Assembly (NCBI GenBank): GCA_035513175.1
Contig: DATKCN010000088.1
Location: 1 to 12,246 of the forward strand
Reading direction: 5' to 3'
Source: DATKCN01 sp035513175
GTDB taxonomy: Bacteria > Chloroflexota > Chloroflexia > Thermomicrobiales > CFX8
DNA length: 12,246 nt
This document shows, one piece after another, positions 6,372 to 12,246 of this stretch. Each line of letters opens with the position of its first letter. Within the stretch, counting starts at the first letter, position 1. The position numbers and the translations under genes are program-made. The notes under the pieces were generated by a model. It was given only the letters and a program-made list of their open reading frames with translations, was not told the DNA's origin and made no database searches.

Positions 6372-7118
6372 ATGAGCGAAGTTACTGACTCCCAATTAAC
6401 CCGAGTACCCAACCATGTCGCGGTCATCATGGACGGCAATGGCCGATGGGCCGCGCGGCGCAATCTTCCACGCATCGCCGGACATGAGGCTGGAACTGAA
6501 AACATCCGGCGAATCACAACCCGCGCCGCCGAACGGGGTGTCGCTTACCTGACGCTCTGGGCATTCTCCACGGAGAACTGGCGGCGGCCGCGCGACGAGG
6601 TGGACGGCATCCTGCGGATTCTGGCCAGCGCCATCGATTCGGAAACGGTCGAATTGCACCGGCAGGGCGCGCGGCTGCAGCACATCGGCAGTCTTGAGGG
6701 CCTGCCCCCAGAGCTCGCCCGCTCCGTGAACGACGCGATCGACTTGACGAAAGCCAACACCAGGATTCAGCTTACACTGGCATTCAACTATGGCGGCAGG
6801 GCGGAACTTGTGCAGGCAATCCAGCGCCTTGTCGCTGACGGCGTCGCGCACGCCGACATCGATGAGGCGCTCGTCGGTTCATATCTGTACACACGAGACA
6901 TGCCGGACCCAGACCTGATCGTCCGGACGTCAGGCGAATTGCGCACGAGCAACTTCCTCATCTGGCAGGGGGCGTTTTCCGAGTACCATTTTACGCCGGT
7001 GCTTTGGCCGGACTTCGGTCCGGACGATCTGGACCGGGCTATCGACGACTACGCGGGACGAGAGCGTCGATTTGGCGGGCTGGCCGGGGCTGGATCCGCA
7101 CAGCCCGCTCGTCGATAG
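6372..7118 (+). CDS. uppS: Isoprenyl transferase (undecaprenyl diphosphate synthase)
   Basis: This cis-prenyltransferase condenses isopentenyl diphosphate units onto farnesyl diphosphate, giving the long lipid carrier used for peptidoglycan precursors. The signature HVAVIMDGNGRWA (15-27) contains the catalytic aspartate D21. FSTENW (65-70), NYGGR (139-143), RTSGELRTSNFLIWQ (185-199) and RERRFGGL (230-237) are conserved diphosphate- and Mg-binding segments. The length of 248 residues is usual. Only a poor GGGG precedes the start. cdsA begins 6 nt after its stop. Chain length (C50, C55 or other) cannot be determined from sequence by eye. Confidence 0.95.
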   Translation: MSEVTDSQLTRVPNHVAVIMDGNGRWAARRNLPRIAGHEAGTENIRRITTRAAERGVAYLTLWAFSTENWRRPRDEVDGILRILASAIDSETVELHRQGARLQHIGSLEGLPPELARSVNDAIDLTKANTRIQLTLAFNYGGRAELVQAIQRLVADGVAHADIDEALVGSYLYTRDMPDPDLIVRTSGELRTSNFLIWQGAFSEYHFTPVLWPDFGPDDLDRAIDDYAGRERRFGGLAGAGSAQPARR

Positions 7119-7124
7119 ATCGTG

Positions 7125-7997
7125 ATGCGCCAGCGTACGGTCTCGTCCGTCGGTGTCGTCCTGGTCGGCATCGTGCCCGCTCTGCTCGGGAGTCCCGTCT
7201 TCTCCATCGTCGTCGCGTTCATTGCGCTTGGAGCGCTGTATGAACTGTACCGAGCGTACCAGCGCGTCGGCGCACGACCGTCCACGTGGACTGGATCAGT
7301 AGCTATCGCCGGTTTGTTCATCATCAGCGGCACCGATGCGCCGTTTCGCGCGCTGACTGGCGCGATGGTAGGGTACACGCTGTTCGCTCTTGCGCAGCAC
7401 CTCTACAAGCGAGACATCACCGGCGCGTTGCTGGACTGGGCATTCAGCCTCAGCGGCGTCATGTACGTCGGGCTGACGATGATGCACTTCGTGCTGATTC
7501 GTCGGATTCAGGGACCCGTGGACATGGCCTGGATTGCTCGCGCGGACGGGCTTATCGGCGACTCGGGCGCCGCGCTCGGGTTGGCGTGGCTGCTGTTCGT
7601 GCTTTTCACCACGTGGATGACTGATGTGTCGTCCTTTCTCGTCGGCAGGCGATGGGGAAAGACGAAGCTGATTCCAAATGTCAGTCCTGGAAAGACGCGT
7701 GAGGGCGCCATCGCGGGGCTTGTGGGCGGCACGATAACGGGTGCTTTGGCGGCTTACGTGTTTGGCGTCCCCGTGCCGTTGCCGATCAGCTTGATGATGG
7801 GATTCGTCGTCGCAGTCGGCGCCATGGCGGGAGATCTGATCGAGTCACTGATCAAGCGCGAGATCGGCGTCAAAGACATGGGTTCGGTGATACCCGGCCA
7901 TGGAGGGGTTCTTGACCGCATCGATGCCTTGCTAGTGACCGTGCCGTTGACATTCTACATGGCGCTTTTTCTGTCGTGGTTGGGCTGGCCTCAATGA
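7125..7997 (+). CDS. cdsA: Phosphatidate cytidylyltransferase
   Basis: CdsA makes CDP-diacylglycerol from CTP and phosphatidic acid at the membrane, the branch-point of phospholipid synthesis. The protein (290 residues) is mostly hydrophobic with about seven or eight membrane segments. The C-terminal signature is complete: SLIKREIGVKDMGSVIPGHG then GVLDRID, matching the family pattern S-x-x-K-R-x(4)-K-D through H-G-G-x-x-D-R-x-D. VGRRWGKTKLIPNVSPGKTR before it is the usual substrate loop. I chose the ATG at 7125; a GTG at 7122 directly precedes it. There is no obvious ribosome site, so coupling to uppS (6-nt gap) is likely. Its stop overlaps the dxr start by 4 nt (ATGA). Confidence 0.95.
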   Translation: MRQRTVSSVGVVLVGIVPALLGSPVFSIVVAFIALGALYELYRAYQRVGARPSTWTGSVAIAGLFIISGTDAPFRALTGAMVGYTLFALAQHLYKRDITGALLDWAFSLSGVMYVGLTMMHFVLIRRIQGPVDMAWIARADGLIGDSGAALGLAWLLFVLFTTWMTDVSSFLVGRRWGKTKLIPNVSPGKTREGAIAGLVGGTITGALAAYVFGVPVPLPISLMMGFVVAVGAMAGDLIESLIKREIGVKDMGSVIPGHGGVLDRIDALLVTVPLTFYMALFLSWLGWPQ

Positions 7998-9163
7998 CAC
8001 TTCGCGTGGAGCCGAAACGCGTCGTTATCCTGGGCTCGACCGGGTCGATCGGCACGAGCACACTGGAGGTGATCGCTGCGCTTCCAGGTCGGTTCACCGT
8101 CGTCGGCCTCGCGGCCTCGCGTAACTCCGACTTGCTGCAACAGCAGATCGACAGGTTCAAACCCCGCTTCGCCGCCTGCGGGGTGAATGGCCACCGGTTG
8201 CAACGCGTGACGATCGTCGACGGGGCTCAACAGCTATCGCGGCTCGCAATGCTCGAGGAAGCGGATATCGTTGTGGTGGCGACGTCCGGACACGACGCAA
8301 TCCAACCGACGATTGATGCTCTGACCGCGGGAAAGATTGTAGCGCTTGCAAACAAGGAGTCGATCGTTGCTGCCGGCGAGATCGTCATGCGAGCCGCGCG
8401 CCAAGGGCCGGGCACATTGCGTCCGATCGACAGTGAGCACTCGGCGCTGTGGCAATGTCTCAAGGCGGGCAGAAGTGACGGCGCCGAGGTGCGACGGCTG
8501 GTCCTGACCGCGTCCGGCGGTCCGTTCCGCGGCTGGAGCACGGAGGAGTTGCGAGGCGTAACTCCTGAGCAGGCCCTCCGGCATCCGAATTGGGCCATGG
8601 GATCGAAGATCACCGTGGACTCCGCCACACTGATGAACAAGGGGCTTGAAATTATTGAAGCTCGTTGGCTGTTCGACGTCAATATCGACGATATCGATGT
8701 CGTCGTTCACCCGCAGTCGCTCGTTCACTCGTGCGTCGAGTTTGTCGACGGGTCGATCGTGGCGCAGATCGCGTCGCATGACATGAGACTGCCGATCCAG
8801 TATGCGTTGACATATCCTGATCGACTTGCCGGTCCCGCGACGAAACTCAGCGTCCTTGACATTTCCCGGCTGGAGTTCGAGCCACCGGATGAGCGCACGT
8901 TTCCACTTCTGTCGATAGCGAGAGAGGCGGGCAGACTCGGAAGCACCTATCCGGCGGTCCTGTCCGAGTCAGACTCGGTTGCCGTCGACGCGTTTCTGGA
9001 TGGCGAGCTGCGCTTCGATCAGATCGCGGACGCGGTGAAATCAACGCTCGATTGTCACTCGCCGCACACCGTTCCCCTTACGGTCGAAGGCGTCGTGGCC
9101 GCCTCGTTGTGGGCCAATGCTGAGACGAAGTCAGTCATCGCGCGTCTTGCGGGACGCTCGTAG
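7994..9163 (+). CDS. dxr: 1-deoxy-D-xylulose 5-phosphate reductoisomerase
   Basis: DXR converts DXP to 2-C-methyl-D-erythritol 4-phosphate with NADPH, the first committed step of the MEP isoprenoid pathway. The 389-residue product has the NADPH loop GSTGSIGTSTLEV (14-26), ANKESIVAAGEIV (119-131), the metal ligands in DSEHSALWQ (D147, E149) with E219 in NKGLEIIEA, and the flexible active-site loop HPNWAMGSKITVDSATLM (197-214). The ATG at 7994 overlaps the cdsA stop; a GTG at 7976 would add six residues. One unusual spot is residues 324-328, SESDS, where the family usually has NAANE. The product feeds the prenyl diphosphates used by UppS upstream. The rseP protease gene that often follows dxr is absent here. 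Confidence 0.96.
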   Translation: MTLRVEPKRVVILGSTGSIGTSTLEVIAALPGRFTVVGLAASRNSDLLQQQIDRFKPRFAACGVNGHRLQRVTIVDGAQQLSRLAMLEEADIVVVATSGHDAIQPTIDALTAGKIVALANKESIVAAGEIVMRAARQGPGTLRPIDSEHSALWQCLKAGRSDGAEVRRLVLTASGGPFRGWSTEELRGVTPEQALRHPNWAMGSKITVDSATLMNKGLEIIEARWLFDVNIDDIDVVVHPQSLVHSCVEFVDGSIVAQIASHDMRLPIQYALTYPDRLAGPATKLSVLDISRLEFEPPDERTFPLLSIAREAGRLGSTYPAVLSESDSVAVDAFLDGELRFDQIADAVKSTLDCHSPHTVPLTVEGVVAASLWANAETKSVIARLAGRS

Positions 9164-9211
9164 TCCAGGCCGAGACGGGGCTGATCCGTGACAGAGCCCG
9201 CCGCCGATCGT

Positions 9212-9940
9212 TCAGAGTCCCGTAGCCACCGTCATCGCGTGCACGTCACGCGCCCCGGCGCGACGGCAGGCGATCGCGCACGCGACCAGTGTCGATCCGG
9301 TTGTGACGACATCATCGATCAAGACGACGCTGAGCCCTTCCAGTGGCACGCGCGTAGCGAAGGCGTCCTCGACGTTGCGGAATCGGTTGACGGAGTCGAG
9401 TCCGACCTGCGAGCGCGTACGCCTGACACGCACGAGCGCATCGAGCACGCGCGCGCCGTCGCGCCTGGCGAGGCGATCGCAGATTTCCAGACTCTGGTTA
9501 TAGCCTCGTTCGCGAAGCCGTTCGTGATGAAGCGCAACCGGCACGAGGACAGTGTGCGCATTGATTCGCTCGGCAAGCAACCCATTTATCTCGGCTGCGC
9601 ACCATTCGGCTCTGGCTGGTTCGTTCAGGTACTTCACGCGATGGATGGCCATTCTTGGCGCGCCAACGTGGGCGTACACACTGCGGCACGAATCAAGCGC
9701 CGGCCCCCATCCGCGGCACCGGTCGCAAGCCGGCGCCGAAGCCACATGCGGTTGTCCGCATGTCCGGCACGCTTTCAAAGGATCGATTCTTTGAGTCGCC
9801 GCGGCGCACTCGCGACAAAGCCAGGTCCCACTGACTCCGCAGCCTGCGCACGTGGATGGAAATACGATATCCGTCGCAAGCGAAATCGCGCCGGTGAGAA
9901 CCGCGCGCGCGGATGCATCTCTGCGCGTCATGAGTCGCAC
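9212..9940 (-). CDS. ComF family protein (phosphoribosyltransferase-like)
   Basis: This 242-residue protein has an N-terminal zinc-ribbon-like region with four cysteine pairs (C31/C34, C42/C45, C58/C61, C72/C75). A phosphoribosyltransferase domain follows, with VPVALHHERLRERGYNQS (133-150) and the PRPP-binding loop VLIDDVVTTGSTL (206-218). That architecture is the ComF/GntX family. ComF is needed for DNA uptake in naturally transformable bacteria, but many homologs have no proven role. The GTG at 9940 lies 2 nt after the DUF192 stop, implying coupling; an ATG at 9931 is an alternative, and neither has a clear ribosome site. The gene converges on dxr with 48 nt between stops. Confidence 0.92.
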   Translation of the reverse strand: MRLMTRRDASARAVLTGAISLATDIVFPSTCAGCGVSGTWLCRECAAATQRIDPLKACRTCGQPHVASAPACDRCRGWGPALDSCRSVYAHVGAPRMAIHRVKYLNEPARAEWCAAEINGLLAERINAHTVLVPVALHHERLRERGYNQSLEICDRLARRDGARVLDALVRVRRTRSQVGLDSVNRFRNVEDAFATRVPLEGLSVVLIDDVVTTGSTLVACAIACRRAGARDVHAMTVATGL

Positions 9941-9942
9941 TG

Positions 9943-10341
9943 CTACGTCACGCTCGCAGAAGGCCGTTCGGTGGCGTTCGGTGGCGGCGTCTCAACGTAT
10001 TGGAGGATGTCCCCGACAGCGCTCTGCGAGCGGTCGACCGATCCGACAGGTAGCTCAACAACGTATCGGGCGTTGCGCGTGTGTAGTGGTCCGATCCTCC
10101 AGGGACGGATTCCACGTTGAACTCGGACAATCTGGTGAGACTTATCGACGTAAAGCACGTCAAGTGGAAAACGCATCCAGAACATGTGGATGGACGTGCA
10201 TGGATCGATGATGAGGCCCGAGCCTTCGGGTAGTGAATTCTCAAACATCAGACCGCGCGTCCTTGCGACGACGGACGTCGCTCGTCGCGCGCGACTCGCC
10301 ACAACGGACCCACGGGTTACGTTCAAGATCTGAATGCTCAT
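9943..10341 (-). CDS. DUF192 family protein
   Basis: The 132-residue product matches the DUF192 (COG1430) family: ARTRGLMF (27-34), the core SIHMFWMRFPLDVLYVD (50-66), and the later VVELPVGSVD and GDILQY. Members are small beta-rich proteins, many exported, with no settled function. Here there is no signal peptide, so it is probably cytoplasmic. The ATG at 10341 is preceded by a moderate GAAGGCGAG. A longer in-frame start at 10410 would add 23 residues without family likeness and is not preferred. It heads a minus-strand pair with comF (2-nt gap) and is divergent from the phosphatase gene. Confidence 0.85.
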   Translation of the reverse strand: MSIQILNVTRGSVVASRARRATSVVARTRGLMFENSLPEGSGLIIDPCTSIHMFWMRFPLDVLYVDKSHQIVRVQRGIRPWRIGPLHTRNARYVVELPVGSVDRSQSAVGDILQYVETPPPNATERPSASVT

Positions 10342-10633
10342 GTGCTCGCCTTCGAGGGAGCCAGCCATGGAGCCCGCGCTTGCAGGGCGCCTCGTAATTC
10401 TGGGATACAATGGATGGAGCGATTCAAACGGCTTCGGATTTCGTGCGGCGCATCATACTACGCTCATGTCGGAGTGTCACCCGCGAGGTTAGCTCGCGCA
10501 CGACACTCCGACATGAGCGGCCCGGGTCGCCGCGAGACGCCGAGGCGCACGACGGTCAAGTGTGGCGCATCCACCATGATGAGCTGGAGTCGCGCTTCGA
10601 TACTTCGGGAGTGATCGGGCGGTTGGATCTTCA
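10342..10633. other. Divergent intergenic region with inverted repeat
   Basis: These 292 bases lie between the starts of the DUF192 gene (leftward) and the phosphatase gene (rightward). They contain TACAAT (10406-10411, 5 of 6 to a plus-strand -10), for which I find no properly spaced -35. They also hold the large inverted repeat at 10461-10519 and a possible small ORF ending at 10637. No convincing minus-strand promoter was found for DUF192. Confidence 0.6.
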
Positions 10634-10637
10634 ATGA
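10410..10637 (+). CDS. Possible small protein overlapping the phosphatase start
   Basis: An open frame of 75 codons (ATG 10410; GTG 10443 is an alternative) ends with TGA at 10635-10637, overlapping the ATG of the PP2C gene by the ATGA arrangement often seen in coupled genes. The latter half (VWRIHHDELESRFDTSGVIG) looks protein-like with moderately GC-rich third positions. Against it, there is no ribosome site, and a perfect inverted repeat runs through the middle of the frame. I do not recognise the sequence, so it stays doubtful. Confidence 0.3.
   Translation: MDGAIQTASDFVRRIILRSCRSVTREVSSRTTLRHERPGSPRDAEAHDGQVWRIHHDELESRFDTSGVIGRLDLQ
10461..10519. repeat. Nested inverted repeat (18-bp perfect arms)
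   Basis: CGCTCATGTCGGAGTGTC (10461-10478) and its exact reverse complement (10502-10519) enclose a second stem, CGCGAG/CTCGCG (10482-10487/10493-10498), with a 5-nt loop. The two stems are separated by a 3-by-3 internal loop. No T-run follows on either strand. Confidence 0.95.
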
Positions 10638-12246
10638 CGAAGCTAACACGCGAGCGGTCAACCGCTCAGTCGCTTGTGCTTGAGTCAAGCATGGCCACGG
10701 ACGCGGGTCTCGTGCGTCCGGCGAACGAGGACTCACTGGCGTCCAAGTGGCCGGCCAGCCCGCTGGAGCGAATGCAGAAAGGCGCCCTCTGGGTTATCGC
10801 CGACGGAGTGGGCGCCAGTCAGCGTGGATTGCAAGCCAGCCGACTCGCGACGCAGGCGCTGACTGACGCCTACTGGAACTCAGCAATCCCCGACCCTCTT
10901 GACAGGCTACGCAGCGCGATCGAATGGACGAATTCACTTCTTCACTCCCAGAACGAACCGGGAGCCAAGGGGGCGGACCTGGCCGGCGCGACGTGTCTCG
11001 CGGCAGTAATCATCGAGAATCGCCTCATACTGGGACATGCTGGCCGCTCGCGCGCATACGTGACGCGTCGTGGCGAGCTTGTCCAGCTAACGGACGACCA
11101 TTCGTGGATCGCCGAGCAGATCCGCATGGGTCGACTGAACCCGGAAGACGCTGCGACACACCCACAACGCAACGTGATAACCAGGTGCCTTGGCATTCGA
11201 ACGACCGTCGCGGTGGAGATGCTCGACACCATTCTACGACCCGACGATGTCGTGCTGCTGTGCTCGGACGGCCTGCATCGCGAGGTTCCGGACGTGGACA
11301 TTCAGCGCATCCTCGCCACGGGTGGGTTGCAGGCCGCACAGCTACTCATCGATGAGGCCAATCGCCGCGGCGGGCAGGACAACGTAACGACGATCGTCAT
11401 CCATGTGCGAGAGTCAGCCGGCGACGCCGACTCATCGGTCGACCGTTTCGCGTTGCTCAATCGTCTCGGCCGCGAGCTGGCGATGAGCCTGGATCTCGAC
11501 TCGACGTTGGACTCCGTCATGACCCAGCTCATTGCGATTACCGGGGCGGAGCGCGGAGCCGTGTTGTTAGCCGATGACACTGGCATCCTGGTCGAGCGCG
11601 CTCAGCATAACGCTTCGGGTGGGATGCTCGGACCGCACTCTTCGAGTGTGACAGCTGCCGCGTTACGTGACCGAAAACCGATTCTGATAGAGAACGCGCT
11701 CAACGATCCGTCCCTGAACACGGCCGAGAGTATCATCGATCTATCCATTCGATCGATTCTCTGCGTCCCGCTGATCGTCAAGGAGATGGCGATCGGCGTG
11801 CTGTATGTCGATTCGTCGATTCATACTGGCGTATTCGACCACGCGGACCTGGACTTACTGGTTTCGTTCGCCAGCCAGGCCGCAATCGCGATAGAGAATG
11901 CCCGGCTGCACGCACAGCTTCTCGCTCAGGCGCGGGAGATGGAAGTGACGAAGTCGCGTCAGGAGTCGCTGGTTCGATCTCTGAGCAGCGGGTTGTTTGC
12001 GATCGACAACAATGGGTTCGTGACCGATTGGAATCCCGCCGCGGAACAGATTCTCGGGATTACGACGGTGCGGGCTATAGGGCGCAAGCTCGCGGCAATC
12101 CTGCCATCGGAAATGCAGAGCTGGATACAGAGCCTCATCATTCAGGCAGAGGGCGAAGGGCAGACGTTCATGATGTCCCACGAGTGGGAGGGTTCCGTCG
12201 GCGGGCGGGATCGCGTCATTATCGCGGGACGGGTTGGCCGGATCAG
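10634..12246 (+). CDS. PP2C-type phosphatase with GAF and PAS domains, partial
   Basis: The frame is open from the ATG at 10634 to the window end (537 codons); an in-frame stop at 10580-10582 limits the start. Residues about 15-255 are a PP2C-type Ser/Thr phosphatase: LVRPANEDS (N31-E32-D33), VIADGVG (D57), QLTDDHSW, LLCSDGL (D212) and GGQDNVTTIVI (D249), so the metal-binding aspartates are kept. The usual GDSRAY reads GRSRAY (R138), an uncommon change. Residues about 271-425 are a GAF domain (LLNRLGRELAMSLDLDSTL to VPLIVKEMAIGVLYVD). A helical linker (about 420-447) leads to a PAS domain (SLSSGLFAIDNNGFVTDWNP, from 449). No membrane segment is seen. It probably reverses Ser/Thr phosphorylation in response to a ligand or redox signal, but the target and any further C-terminal output domain are not visible. 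Confidence 0.9.
   Translation, partial: MTKLTRERSTAQSLVLESSMATDAGLVRPANEDSLASKWPASPLERMQKGALWVIADGVGASQRGLQASRLATQALTDAYWNSAIPDPLDRLRSAIEWTNSLLHSQNEPGAKGADLAGATCLAAVIIENRLILGHAGRSRAYVTRRGELVQLTDDHSWIAEQIRMGRLNPEDAATHPQRNVITRCLGIRTTVAVEMLDTILRPDDVVLLCSDGLHREVPDVDIQRILATGGLQAAQLLIDEANRRGGQDNVTTIVIHVRESAGDADSSVDRFALLNRLGRELAMSLDLDSTLDSVMTQLIAITGAERGAVLLADDTGILVERAQHNASGGMLGPHSSSVTAAALRDRKPILIENALNDPSLNTAESIIDLSIRSILCVPLIVKEMAIGVLYVDSSIHTGVFDHADLDLLVSFASQAAIAIENARLHAQLLAQAREMEVTKSRQESLVRSLSSGLFAIDNNGFVTDWNPAAEQILGITTVRAIGRKLAAILPSEMQSWIQSLIIQAEGEGQTFMMSHEWEGSVGGRDRVIIAGRVGRI

Noticed and set aside
8227..8779. Two long minus-strand open frames opposite dxr
   Set aside because: They lie within the conserved DXR coding region and have no family features or ribosome sites.
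9177..9199. Possible terminator hairpin GGGCT/AGCCC after dxr
   Set aside because: It has only 5 bp with a 12-nt loop and no T-run on either strand.
9188..10120. Plus-strand open frame of 310 codons
   Set aside because: It is antisense to comF and DUF192, both of which have clear family motifs. Its product is low in hydrophobic residues and has no recognisable domain.
10342..10410. N-terminal extension of the DUF192 protein starting at 10410
   Set aside because: The added 23 residues show no family likeness, and the ATG at 10341 has the better ribosome site.

Overview
The window is GC-rich bacterial chromosome and is densely coded. tRNA-Arg(CCG) lacks an encoded CCA end. The gene order rpsB-tsf-pyrH-frr-uppS-cdsA-dxr, the tandem bactofilins, the Cys-cluster/membrane/SH3 protein and the PP2C-GAF-PAS sensor together suggest Chloroflexota, perhaps a Thermomicrobia-like lineage. 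That placement is inferred from gene content and protein style, not from a search.

Layout. (1) 1-534, minus strand: the 5' part of an MBL-fold hydrolase that runs off the window. (2) 545-677: a promoter and tRNA-Arg(CCG), divergent from it. (3) 752-2205: a sigma70-type promoter with a perfect 12-bp palindrome in its spacer, a leader of about 300 nt, and two tandem bactofilin genes. (4) 2230-3310: an extended -10 promoter and a membrane protein with an N-terminal Cys cluster, one transmembrane helix and an extracytoplasmic SH3 domain. (5) 3467-9163: seven plus-strand housekeeping genes with gaps of 103, 2, 41, 26 and 6 nt, then a 4-nt overlap. They cover ribosomal protein S2, EF-Ts, UMP kinase, ribosome recycling factor, the C55 isoprenoid carrier, CDP-diacylglycerol and MEP-pathway isoprenoid synthesis. 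A strong hairpin separates rpsB from tsf. (6) 9212-10341, minus strand: a two-gene unit, a DUF192 protein followed by a ComF-type phosphoribosyltransferase. (7) 10342-10633: a divergent intergenic region with an 18-bp perfect inverted repeat enclosing a second hairpin, and possibly a small ORF. (8) 10634-12246: a PP2C-type phosphatase fused to GAF and PAS sensor domains, cut by the window end.

The housekeeping block links translation, phospholipid synthesis and the isoprenoid lipid carrier for the cell wall. The bactofilin pair and the SH3 protein next to it look like a cell-envelope organisation module. The parts most worth a second look are the bactofilin promoter with its palindrome, the bactofilin/SH3 neighbourhood, the nested inverted repeat at 10461-10519 and the sensor phosphatase it precedes. 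I saw no CRISPR array, insertion sequence or prophage.
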